From contig DNTA01000170.1 in NCBI GenBank assembly GCA_003500135.1, forward strand, positions 8,012 through 13,299: DNA of 5,288 bases. The letters run 5' to 3'. Every line of letters starts with the position of its first letter. Position 1 is the stretch's first letter. A program made the translations under genes and the position numbers. This document shows positions 1 through 5,288 of the stretch, piece after piece. This stretch comes from Cytophagales bacterium. Its GTDB lineage: Bacteria > Bacteroidota > Bacteroidia > Cytophagales > Cyclobacteriaceae. The notes beneath the pieces are model-generated. The model was not told where the DNA came from, did not search any database, and saw only the letters and a list, made by a program, of their open reading frames with translations.

Positions 1-60
1 CTAATGCATGATCCAGGTTAAATTATTTTGCGAATCTATGTTAAAAACATGGCATTTACC

Positions 61-68
61 TATTTTTG
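61..68 (+). promoter_or_regulatory. Possible -7 promoter element upstream of leuS
   Basis: TATTTTTG matches the Bacteroidota -7 consensus TAnnTTTG exactly. It lies 28 bases before the leuS ATG, so transcription would start near 73-76 and give a short leader of about 20 bases. No TTG/TTTG -33 element is found at the expected 17-23 base spacing, and such T-rich octamers arise by chance in AT-rich DNA. The call is therefore tentative. The leader contains an A-run (84-89) and no Shine-Dalgarno motif. Confidence 0.35.
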
Positions 69-96
69 CAGCCCAAATTATAGAAAAAATCACAAT

Positions 97-2865
97 ATGG
101 CTGAATATCAATCCAAGGCAATAGAAGAGAAATGGCAGGCCTACTGGGCCGAACACAAAGTGTTTAAATCGGAGGTAAATCCTGATAAACCAAAGTTTTA
201 CACCCTTGACATGTTTCCCTACCCGAGCGGCGCCGGTTTGCATGTTGGACATCCATTGGGATACATTGCTACTGATATAGTGGCCAGATTTAAAAAACTG
301 AAAGGCTTTAATGTGCTCCATCCGATGGGTTTCGATGCTTTTGGACTGCCTGCTGAACAATATGCCATCCAGACCGGTCAACACCCGGCTATTACTACCG
401 AAAACAATATCAAAAGATATAAAGAACAACTCAGAAGCCTGGGCTTTTCCTTCGATTGGGATAAAGAAGTCCAGACATGCGACCCTTCTTATTACAAATG
501 GACGCAATGGATCTTTATGCAGCTTTTTCAAAGTTGGTACAACAAAAAAACGGATAAAGCAGGGCCAATTGAATCACTCATCAGGCACTTTGAAGAACAT
601 GGCGCCTCTGATCTTGAAGCGGCACGTGATGAAGAAGCCTCATCTTTTACTGCCGACGAATGGAACAATTATTCGGCGGTTGAGAAAGAAAAAATATTGC
701 TGGAGTATCGACTTACATACCCGTCAGAAGCAGTGGTGAACTGGTGTCCGGAGCTGGGTACCGTACTGGCAAATGACGAAGTGAAGGACGGTTTCTCGGA
801 ACGCGGCGGACACCCGGTAGAGCGAAAAAAAATGAAGCAATGGATGATGCGCATAACGGCCTATGCCGATCGCCTGCTCGATAATCTGGATAACCTTCAG
901 TGGAGTGATGCCATGAAAGAAATGCAGGCCAACTGGATCGGTAAATCCCATGGTTGTGAACTCGACTTCAAAGTGGTGGATCAGGATATTACGCTTACTG
1001 CTTTTACTACCCGGCCTGACACCATATATGGTGTTACTTATGTGGTCATTGCACCTGAGCACGAACTGGCTGGGCAATTAACTACGAAAGAACAATCTGA
1101 AGAAGTGAAAAACTATATGGCATCTGCAAAAAACAGGTCGGAAAGAGAGCGAATGGCAGATGTAAAAACTGTCACCGGCGTTTTTACCGGTTCGTATGTA
1201 ATAAACCCATTTAATGGTGAAAAGGTACCTTTATGGGTTGCTGATTATGTATTGGCGGGTTACGGCACTGGCGTGGTAATGGCAGTACCTTCTTCCGATG
1301 ACAGAGACTTCAGGTTTGCCACCCATTTCGATCTACCGGTGGTACGTGTAATTGAAGGCACGGAAGACATGGATGATCCTACCGAGAAGAAACACGGTAA
1401 AATGATCAATTCCGGCATTTTAAATGGCATGTCATCTACAGATGCCATAGAAGCAGCAATAAAACATGCAGAAAAAGAAGGCTTTGGAGTAGCCAAAGTA
1501 AATTACAGAATGCGGGATGCGGTATTCAGTCGTCAGCGTTATTGGGGGGAACCCGTACCGGTATATTTCGACGACAATGGTTTGCCGCAATTAATAGATG
1601 AAGATGATCTTCCACTGGAACTTCCGAAAGTAGATGAATACTTACCTACTGATACCGGCGAACCACCATTAGCGCGGGCAAAAGACTGGAAGTATCAGGG
1701 GAAATACCACTATGAATTGACTACCATGCCGGGTTGGGCGGGTTCAAGCTGGTATTTTCTGCGCTATATGGATGCCAAAAACGATAAAGAATTTTTCAGT
1801 AATGAAGCTGTGAAATACTGGAACCAGGTTGACCTGTACATCGGTGGTACGGAACATGCCACGGGCCACCTTTTATATTCCCGTTTCTGGAATATGTTTC
1901 TCTACGATCGCGGCTTTATCTTCCATGAAGAGCCATTTAAAAAGCTGGTCAACCAGGGTATGATACAAGGACGCTCAAATATCATTTATAAATTAAAAAA
2001 CGAGAATACTTTTGTCTCTGCCGGATTAAAGGATAAGTACGAAACCATAGGGTTGCATGTCGATGTCAACATGGTTGACAATGATATCCTGGATGTCGAT
2101 GCCTTCAAAGAATGGCGTCCGGAATATAGGGAGGCTGGTTTCATTTTAGAAGATGGTCAATATAAATGTGGTGTATTGATCGAAAAAATGTCTAAATCGA
2201 AGTGGAATACGGTAACTCCCGATGACATGGTGAACAAATACGGGGCCGACACCCTTCGAATGTACGAGATGTTCCTTGGGCCGTTAGAATTATCGAAACC
2301 GTGGAATACACATGGCATTGACGGCGTGGCGAAGTTTTTACGCAAATTCTGGAATCTTTTTCATAGCGATGAAGAGTTTAAGGTAATAAAAGATGCCCCC
2401 AATGCAGATGAACTGAAAGTACTTCATAAAACATTAAAAAAGGTGGAAGAGGACATAGACAACCTATCTTTTAATACCTCAGTGAGTGAGTTCATGATTT
2501 GTGTAAATGCTCTTTCGGCGATGAAGTGCATTAAAAGAGGTATATTAGAACCACTGGTAATTGCTTTGTCTCCTTATGCTCCTCACATTGCTGAAGAATT
2601 ATGGTCAAAATTAGGTCATCAGGAGAGTATTACAAATGCTGAGTTTCCGCAGTGGGAAGAAAAGTATTTGGTAGAGGCCTCTCATGAATACCCGATCATG
2701 GTCAATGGTAAACTACGCACCAAGATCAAGTTTGCCCTGGATATGCCACAACCAAAAATGCAGGAAGAAACATTGAACAACCCGGTTGTGCAAAAATGGC
2801 TGGAAGGTACACCACCGAAGAAAGTGATTATAGTACCTAAAAAGATTGTAAACATTGTAGTTTAA
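97..2865 (+). CDS. leuS: Leucyl-tRNA synthetase (class Ia)
   Basis: This enzyme joins leucine to tRNA-Leu in the cytoplasm using ATP, and hydrolyses mischarged tRNA. The protein has 922 residues; E. coli LeuRS has about 860. Visible in order: the HIGH-type motif HVGH at 49-52 within FPYPSGAGLHVGH; an extra segment at about 151-207; VNWCP at 214-218; the CP1 editing domain with TTRPDT at 304-309 and GTGVVMAVP at 390-398 followed by DDRD (D401 and D404 match E. coli D342 and D345, the latter binding the amino group of the misacylated residue); a leucine-specific insertion at about 619-696; KMSKS at 697-701; an anticodon-binding region at about 735-850; and a C-terminal domain from about 868. 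The CxxC zinc ligands of some LeuRS enzymes are absent. ATG 97 is chosen because MAEYQSKAIEEKWQ is the family-typical N-terminus. The frame also opens at TTG 28 and ATG 49, but those would add unrelated residues and include the possible -7 box. The gene ends in TAA and appears monocistronic. Confidence 0.97.
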   Translation: MAEYQSKAIEEKWQAYWAEHKVFKSEVNPDKPKFYTLDMFPYPSGAGLHVGHPLGYIATDIVARFKKLKGFNVLHPMGFDAFGLPAEQYAIQTGQHPAITTENNIKRYKEQLRSLGFSFDWDKEVQTCDPSYYKWTQWIFMQLFQSWYNKKTDKAGPIESLIRHFEEHGASDLEAARDEEASSFTADEWNNYSAVEKEKILLEYRLTYPSEAVVNWCPELGTVLANDEVKDGFSERGGHPVERKKMKQWMMRITAYADRLLDNLDNLQWSDAMKEMQANWIGKSHGCELDFKVVDQDITLTAFTTRPDTIYGVTYVVIAPEHELAGQLTTKEQSEEVKNYMASAKNRSERERMADVKTVTGVFTGSYVINPFNGEKVPLWVADYVLAGYGTGVVMAVPSSDDRDFRFATHFDLPVVRVIEGTEDMDDPTEKKHGKMINSGILNGMSSTDAIEAAIKHAEKEGFGVAKVNYRMRDAVFSRQRYWGEPVPVYFDDNGLPQLIDEDDLPLELPKVDEYLPTDTGEPPLARAKDWKYQGKYHYELTTMPGWAGSSWYFLRYMDAKNDKEFFSNEAVKYWNQVDLYIGGTEHATGHLLYSRFWNMFLYDRGFIFHEEPFKKLVNQGMIQGRSNIIYKLKNENTFVSAGLKDKYETIGLHVDVNMVDNDILDVDAFKEWRPEYREAGFILEDGQYKCGVLIEKMSKSKWNTVTPDDMVNKYGADTLRMYEMFLGPLELSKPWNTHGIDGVAKFLRKFWNLFHSDEEFKVIKDAPNADELKVLHKTLKKVEEDIDNLSFNTSVSEFMICVNALSAMKCIKRGILEPLVIALSPYAPHIAEELWSKLGHQESITNAEFPQWEEKYLVEASHEYPIMVNGKLRTKIKFALDMPQPKMQEETLNNPVVQKWLEGTPPKKVIIVPKKIVNIVV

Positions 2866-2881
2866 TAAAACCAGGATCGAA

Positions 2882-2927
2882 AAAATAGCCGGTGTTCAAA
2901 TTTTGGGCGCCAGCTATTTTATTTTTT
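2882..2927 (+). terminator. Rho-independent terminator of leuS
   Basis: AAAATAGC (2882-2889) pairs perfectly with GCTATTTT (2913-2920). Inside, after a C/A mismatch, GGTG (2891-2894) pairs with CGCC (2908-2911), leaving a 13-base loop. A run of six T (2922-2927) follows. The hairpin begins 16 bases after the leuS stop codon. It separates leuS from the next gene and makes co-transcription of the two unlikely. Confidence 0.85.
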
Positions 2928-3011
2928 CTCTCCCTTCATGTACAACATATTGGTTTTAGAAGTATTTTCACGCCGCGATATATAAAAACCCGTTTTATTT
3001 TTTTTGACGTA

Positions 3012-3620
3012 ATGAGCCTTAGTAAAAAGGTTGTGCAGGTCGAGAAGCTTTATCAGGAGCTTGACCGGCGCCTGGCGCTTTTCAGGAGTAAAAGTGGCCT
3101 CAGTTGCGCATCAGAATGTGGAAGATGTTGCAAAAAACCTGATATAGAAGCATGGGCTATTGAGTTCTTACCCCTTGCCTATCGGCATTGCCTTGAAGGT
3201 ACAGACCAGCCTTTGCTCAATAAGATTGTGGAATCCCCGGATCAAATTTGCATTTTATTTTCTCCTTTTATATTGGATAAGGGATTTTGCAATCATTACA
3301 ACTACCGAGGCGCCATTTGTAGATTATTCGGATTTTCTGCGGTGATTGATAAATACGGTCAGCGTCGTTTATCGACATGTAAAACGATAAAGGAACAATC
3401 AACAAAAACATATATAAAGGCTTCGGAAATGGCCAGGGAGTGGGAAGATATGCCCACATATCAATACTATTATCAAAAGTTACAGGAAATTGAGCCCTCA
3501 CTTTGCCATGAGAGACTTCCAATTAACAAAGCTATCAGGGCGGCACTTGGTTATGTGATGAACCGCTTTTATTATGAAAATGAAGATTATATATCAGAAA
3601 ATCCTCCCAAAGCCGGGTAG
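3012..3620 (+). CDS. YkgJ-like CxxCxxCC cysteine-cluster protein
   Basis: The product has 202 residues, with no signal peptide or membrane segment, so it is probably cytoplasmic. The family (YkgJ / UPF0153, zinc- or iron-chelating CxxCxxCC domain) has no established biochemical role; metal binding is predicted from its cysteines. Visible here: a spaced variant of the cluster, C32-x3-C36-x2-C39-C40; C80 in a CxLF context; C93-x5-R99-x3-C103-R-L-F, matching the family pattern C-x-I-Y-x-x-R-P-x-x-C-R but with glycine in place of the usual proline after R99; and C123. The C-terminal half contains a tyrosine-rich stretch (TYQYYY, 149-154) and ERLPINKAI (167-175). ATG 3012 is the only in-frame ATG near the start. 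The frame stays open back to GTG 2892, but that would place the N-terminus inside the leuS terminator. No Shine-Dalgarno motif or clear promoter is visible in the 84 bases upstream. The family call is fairly firm; the function is unknown. Confidence 0.85.
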   Translation: MSLSKKVVQVEKLYQELDRRLALFRSKSGLSCASECGRCCKKPDIEAWAIEFLPLAYRHCLEGTDQPLLNKIVESPDQICILFSPFILDKGFCNHYNYRGAICRLFGFSAVIDKYGQRRLSTCKTIKEQSTKTYIKASEMAREWEDMPTYQYYYQKLQEIEPSLCHERLPINKAIRAALGYVMNRFYYENEDYISENPPKAG

Positions 3621-3653
3621 CTATCGCTATTCATAATTATTTTTCAAAAAACA

Positions 3654-3684
3654 TTTGATCAAACAAATTCAACTCATATCTTTG
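3654..3684 (+). promoter_or_regulatory. Bacteroidota-type promoter of tRNA-Ser
   Basis: TTTG (3654-3657) and TATCTTTG (3677-3684) are separated by exactly 19 bases. This matches the -33 / -7 consensus TTTG-N19-TAnnTTTG of the Bacteroidota primary sigma factor. Transcription should begin at about 3689-3693, giving a leader of roughly 60 bases to be trimmed before the mature tRNA. The promoter lies 34 bases after the ykgJ-like gene's stop codon, so the tRNA need not depend on that gene. The -33 box sits in a small palindrome, TTTGATCAAA (3654-3663). Confidence 0.8.
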
Positions 3685-3752
3685 CAGTCCCATTCGGCAA
3701 AATTCTGAAAAGACAGGGTTTTTTGGGTTAATAACAGACCACAAATCAACAT

Positions 3753-3839
3753 AGAGGGTTGGCGGAGTGGTCGAACGCGGCGGTCTTGAAAACCGTTGTC
3801 CGTTTACGCGGACCGGGGGTTCGAATCCCTCACCCTCTG
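3753..3839 (+). tRNA. tRNA-Ser (anticodon UGA)
   Basis: An 87-base class II tRNA that decodes UCA, and probably other UCN codons by wobble. The acceptor arms AGAGGGT (3753-3759) and ACCCTCT (3832-3838) pair fully, followed by discriminator G3839. The D stem is GCG/CGC (3762-3764 and 3776-3778). The anticodon stem GCGGT/ACCGT encloses the loop CTTGAAA (3785-3791) with anticodon TGA at 3787-3789. A long variable arm with stem GTCCG/CGGAC is diagnostic of the Ser/Leu/Tyr class. The T arm contains GGTTCGAATCC. The 3' CCA is not encoded (CTA follows), so it must be added enzymatically, as is common in Bacteroidota. All arms are intact. Confidence 0.97.
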
Positions 3840-3844
3840 CTACG

Positions 3845-3877
3845 AAAGCCTCGAATTAAGCGGGGCTTTTTTGTTTT
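3845..3877 (+). terminator. Rho-independent terminator of tRNA-Ser
   Basis: AAAGCCTCG (3845-3853) pairs with CGGGGCTTT (3861-3869) through nine base pairs including one T-G wobble. The loop is AATTAAG, followed by TTTTTTGTTTT. It starts 5 bases after the tRNA 3' end and ends a one-gene transcript. Confidence 0.85.
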
Positions 3878-3932
3878 GCTGATAATGTCTTTTTTGAGAT
3901 GCTGTAGCCCTTAGATGTAAAACTTGGAGCCT

Positions 3933-3964
3933 AAAAAAAGGACTATCGATTAGATCAGCCCTTT
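3933..3964 (-). terminator. Rho-independent terminator of the pyrophosphatase gene
   Basis: Read on the minus strand, AAAGGGCT (3964-3957) pairs with AGTCCTTT (3944-3937) through eight base pairs with one G-T wobble around a 12-base loop. The T-run continues to 3933. The hairpin starts 5 bases after the pyrophosphatase TGA. The A-run on the plus strand (3933-3939) is its T-tract. It faces the tRNA-Ser terminator, as expected between convergent units; the bases between the two terminators (3878-3932) hold nothing I recognise. Confidence 0.65.
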
Positions 3965-3969
3965 ATTTA

Positions 3970-4536
3970 TCAATTTGCATTTTTATCAGGAAACCACTTC
4001 GTCTTTTTAATAAATTTATCCCTGTTGTCGACTATACTTTGATTTATAATTCCATAAGCTACTTCTCTGCTTTGAAATTCTTCAACTACCACTTCTCTGT
4101 GCTCCAGTTTCTTATAATCTTCGAAAAAATTTCTTATTTCCAGGCGGAAGTGTATTGGAAGTTCTGTGACATCATTTATATCATTGACACTGATGTCCTT
4201 TGCGGCAACGGCAATAATTTTATCATCCGCCTCGCCACTATCCAACATCCTCATTACACCAATTATCTTAGCAGGCACCAGGCACATAGGCACGATTTCA
4301 ACCTGCGACAGGACAAGTATATCCAGCGGATCCAGATCATCGCCATAAATTTGTGGAATGAAACCATAATTGGCTGGATAGTACACTGCCGAATATAGCA
4401 CTCTATCGAGTTTTAGCATTCCGTTCTCCTTATCCAGTTCGTATTTCGCCCTGATCCCTTTCGGATTTTCAATAATGCCATTAACGATTTGTGGGGCCTT
4501 CTTACCGTAAGCTACATCATGCCACTAGTGAATCAT
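3970..4536 (-). pseudogene. ppa: Family I inorganic pyrophosphatase, amber stop at codon 4
   Basis: Family I pyrophosphatases hydrolyse pyrophosphate to phosphate in the cytoplasm, using Mg2+, and pull biosynthetic reactions such as aminoacylation forward. Counting from ATG 4536, the reading gives M-I-H-stop-W-H-D-V-A-Y-G and then runs open to TGA 3970 for 188 codons in total, a normal family length. The TAG is at 4527-4525. Homology to the family begins immediately after it ([11 protein letters not shown]). Residues matching the E. coli active site are all present: E23, K31, E33, R45, Y53, D67/D69/D72 (DLDPLD), D99, D104, K106, Y141 and K142. The longest uninterrupted ATG frame (4419-3970, 149 residues) starts at codon 40 and lacks E23, K31 and E33, so it should be inactive. 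No ATG, GTG or TTG lies in frame between the TAG and codon 40. Decay appears recent, since the rest is intact, or the stop is a sequence error. The family is certain; loss of function is inferred. Confidence 0.75.
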
Positions 4537-4577
4537 TTATCTTATTTTTTTTTGCTATTTCACTTTCTTTTAAAATG

Positions 4578-4585
4578 CGAAACTA
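4578..4585 (-). promoter_or_regulatory. Weak -7-like box upstream of the pyrophosphatase gene
   Basis: On the minus strand TAGTTTCG (4585-4578) differs from TAnnTTTG at one position, and the next bases are CA, as is common at these promoters. A TTG lies 23 bases upstream, at the loose end of the allowed spacing. The predicted start site would leave a leader of roughly 30-35 bases before ATG 4536. That leader ends in an A-rich stretch (4559-4537), typical before Bacteroidota starts. The placement favours ATG 4536 as the original start over ATG 4419. Confidence 0.3.
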
Positions 4586-4590
4586 CGATT

Positions 4591-4614
4591 AAATTGCTCG
4601 GTTTGAAGCAATTT
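4591..4614 (-). terminator. Hairpin downstream of the minus-strand remnant, possible weak terminator
   Basis: AAATTGCT (4591-4598) and AGCAATTT (4607-4614) form a perfect 8-bp stem around an 8-base loop. On the minus strand it begins 5 bases after the TAA at 4622-4620, as expected for a terminator of the remnant gene at 4620-5189. The T-tract after it is poor, so strength is doubtful. It may simply be a structured spacer. Confidence 0.4.
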
Positions 4615-4619
4615 TCCAG

Positions 4620-5189
4620 TTATTTTTTGAACATATTCAAGACAGGCTTTAAATCTTCAGAGGCAGCTTTTTCAGTTTCAATAGTTTCCATCAATTACCT
4701 TGATATCAAAAGCAGGTAATTCAGTATTTCCCTTTCGTCTCTGGATAATGAAGTATATTGCAGCAGGTTCACAAGACCCATCTAATATGCATATAGAGGG
4801 CTTAATATTGGTTCCATTTTCTTCTACCAAAACCTTTTTATCGTCTTGATCTTTATTTTCTTTCGCTTGATTTTTTGTGGTTCTCTTGTCTGAACCCATA
4901 GGTGAAAGTACATATATTTGTCAACTGCCATTTCGTCGTTGAAAACAGGAATAAAAATACCATAGATCCAGGCCTTTTTTAATCCATGTAAATGCAAATC
5001 GATCTCGAGGCCTCCCTCCTTTTTTAATTTTTTATGGAGAAAAGTCCATTTTTGATCCTCAAAAGCTCCGGAACCCGCTTTGGTCAAATCATAGAAGTAC
5101 ATTAAAGAAAGGCGCTTTTTATTAAGGCCCAGTGATTTTTGTAGCAATTCATTTATCCCAAATCCAGCAATAGGGCAGAATTTGCCCAA
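4620..5189 (-). pseudogene. Unrecognised coding remnant with two apparent frameshifts
   Basis: I do not recognise this gene. Three minus-strand segments join end to end. The first runs from about 5189 (TTG; the frame is open to a TAA at 5222-5220, and the first ATG is 5102) to the A-run at 4876-4871, with motifs such as SLMYFYDLTKAGSGAFEDQ and AWIYGIFIPVFNDEM. The second, in the -1 frame, runs from the A-run to TGA 4680-4678; it has a charged linker (KENKDQDDKK) and then SICILDGSCEPAAIYFI. The third returns to the first frame near 4691-4681 and ends EDLKPVLNMFKK at TAA 4620. A hairpin follows 5 bases later. Joined, it gives about 190 residues with no signal peptide or clear membrane span. One missing A in the homopolymer and one extra base near 4690 would explain both breaks. 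The segments could instead be unrelated chance frames; the composition is plausible for coding but I cannot test it. The start is uncertain, and the 5' part may be lost. Confidence 0.4.
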
Positions 5190-5193
5190 TGGG

Positions 5194-5257
5194 CCGACGA
5201 AAACTCGGTTTTGTCGGGATTAACCTGACAAAACCGCCTTATATTGGCGGGTTTTGT
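5194..5257. repeat. Four alternating inverted-repeat arms
   Basis: Four related arms follow one another: CCGACGAAAAC (5194-5204), CGGTTTTGTCGGG (5206-5218), CCTGACAAAACCGCC (5224-5238) and GGCGGGTTTTGT (5246-5257). Arm 1 pairs with arm 2 (10 bp, one bulged G). Arm 2 pairs with arm 3 (13 bp including one G-T, loop ATTAA). Arm 3 pairs with arm 4 (11 bp, one bulged G, loop TTATATT). Arms 2 and 3 are shared, so neighbouring pairings exclude one another. The region lies outside any intact gene. Confidence 0.75.
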
Positions 5258-5264
5258 TATTTTT
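5228..5264 (+). terminator. Terminator-like hairpin near the right edge
   Basis: ACAAAACCGCC (5228-5238) pairs with GGCGGGTTTTGT (5246-5257) leaving one bulged G, followed by TATTTTT. On the plus strand this has the form of an intrinsic terminator. No intact plus-strand gene lies to its left in the window. It may be bidirectional and serve a minus-strand gene beyond the right edge, because the opposite strand carries TTTTGT at the end of its stem. Confidence 0.5.
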
Positions 5265-5265
5265 G
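5258..5265 (+). promoter_or_regulatory. Possible -7 box for a gene beyond the right edge
   Basis: TATTTTTG matches TAnnTTTG and is followed by CA, but no TTG lies 17-23 bases upstream and the octamer overlaps the T-tract of the preceding hairpin. The ATG at 5269 gives only five codons before TAA, so no gene starts there. This is a low-confidence call. Confidence 0.25.
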
Positions 5266-5288
5266 CAATGAAAAATTTATTTTAAAAC

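Noticed and set aside
1..21. Tail of an upstream plus-strand gene ending at TAA 19-21
   Set aside because: Six codons are too few to support a coding call.
1..531. Long open frame on the minus strand across the start of leuS
   Set aside because: It lies antisense to well-conserved leuS codons and has no recognisable protein features; it is a shadow frame.
2892..3011. Upstream extension of the cysteine-cluster gene to a GTG at 2892
   Set aside because: It would begin inside the leuS terminator and add a 40-residue hydrophobic, T-rich leader not expected for this family; ATG 3012 fits the family start.
3621..3650. Terminator after the cysteine-cluster gene
   Set aside because: Only a 4-bp TAGC/GCTA stem is visible, too weak to call.
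3753..3839. tRNA-Ser as an integration site for a mobile element
   Set aside because: No copy of the tRNA 3' end, integrase or phage gene is present in the window.
4620..4691. Independent 23-residue peptide starting at ATG 4691 and overlapping the preceding stop
   Set aside because: It is better explained as the shifted C-terminal end of the remnant gene, since it returns to the frame of the first segment and ends at a hairpin.
4489..4719. Plus-strand frame of 76 codons rich in Leu, Phe and Ser, resembling a membrane peptide
   Set aside because: It is antisense to the pyrophosphatase N-terminal codons, the spacer and the end of the remnant gene; the hydrophobicity comes from T-rich sequence.
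4871..4876. Programmed -1 ribosomal frameshifting at the A-run
   Set aside because: The phase of the run (CCA CAA AAA ATC) does not give a proper X-XXY-YYZ slippery heptamer, and a second opposite shift would still be needed.

Overview
The window looks like chromosomal housekeeping DNA from a member of the Bacteroidota. Four signs agree: promoter elements of the TTTG-N19-TAnnTTTG type (best example 3654-3684); starts preceded by A-rich or T-rich sequence rather than Shine-Dalgarno motifs; a tRNA gene without an encoded CCA end; and a leucyl-tRNA synthetase with an extra segment of about 55 residues of the kind I associate with that phylum. The genus cannot be named from the sequence alone.

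Plus strand, left half. A complete leuS (97-2865) encodes leucyl-tRNA synthetase with all catalytic and editing motifs, and ends at a strong intrinsic terminator (2882-2927). A small cysteine-rich protein of the YkgJ/CxxCxxCC family follows (3012-3620). Next comes a well-formed promoter, a tRNA-Ser with anticodon UGA (3753-3839) and its own terminator (3845-3877). These three units appear to be transcribed separately. LeuRS and tRNA-Ser both serve translation, but nothing shows that they are co-regulated.

Minus strand, right half. A family I inorganic pyrophosphatase gene (3970-4536) has every active-site residue I can place, but its natural reading frame carries an amber TAG at codon 4. The only downstream ATG (4419) would remove three active-site residues. 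Upstream of it on the same strand lies an unrecognised coding remnant (about 4620-5189) that reads through only if two single-base frame changes are allowed. The right half therefore looks like a patch of recently broken genes, although sequencing or assembly error is a real alternative because each lesion is a single base. The right edge (5194-5265) holds four inverted-repeat arms that can pair in mutually exclusive ways, ending in a terminator-like hairpin and a possible -7 box.

I found no CRISPR array, insertion sequence, transposase, phage gene or defence system. The main points of interest are the interrupted pyrophosphatase, the doubly shifted neighbour and the multi-arm hairpin.
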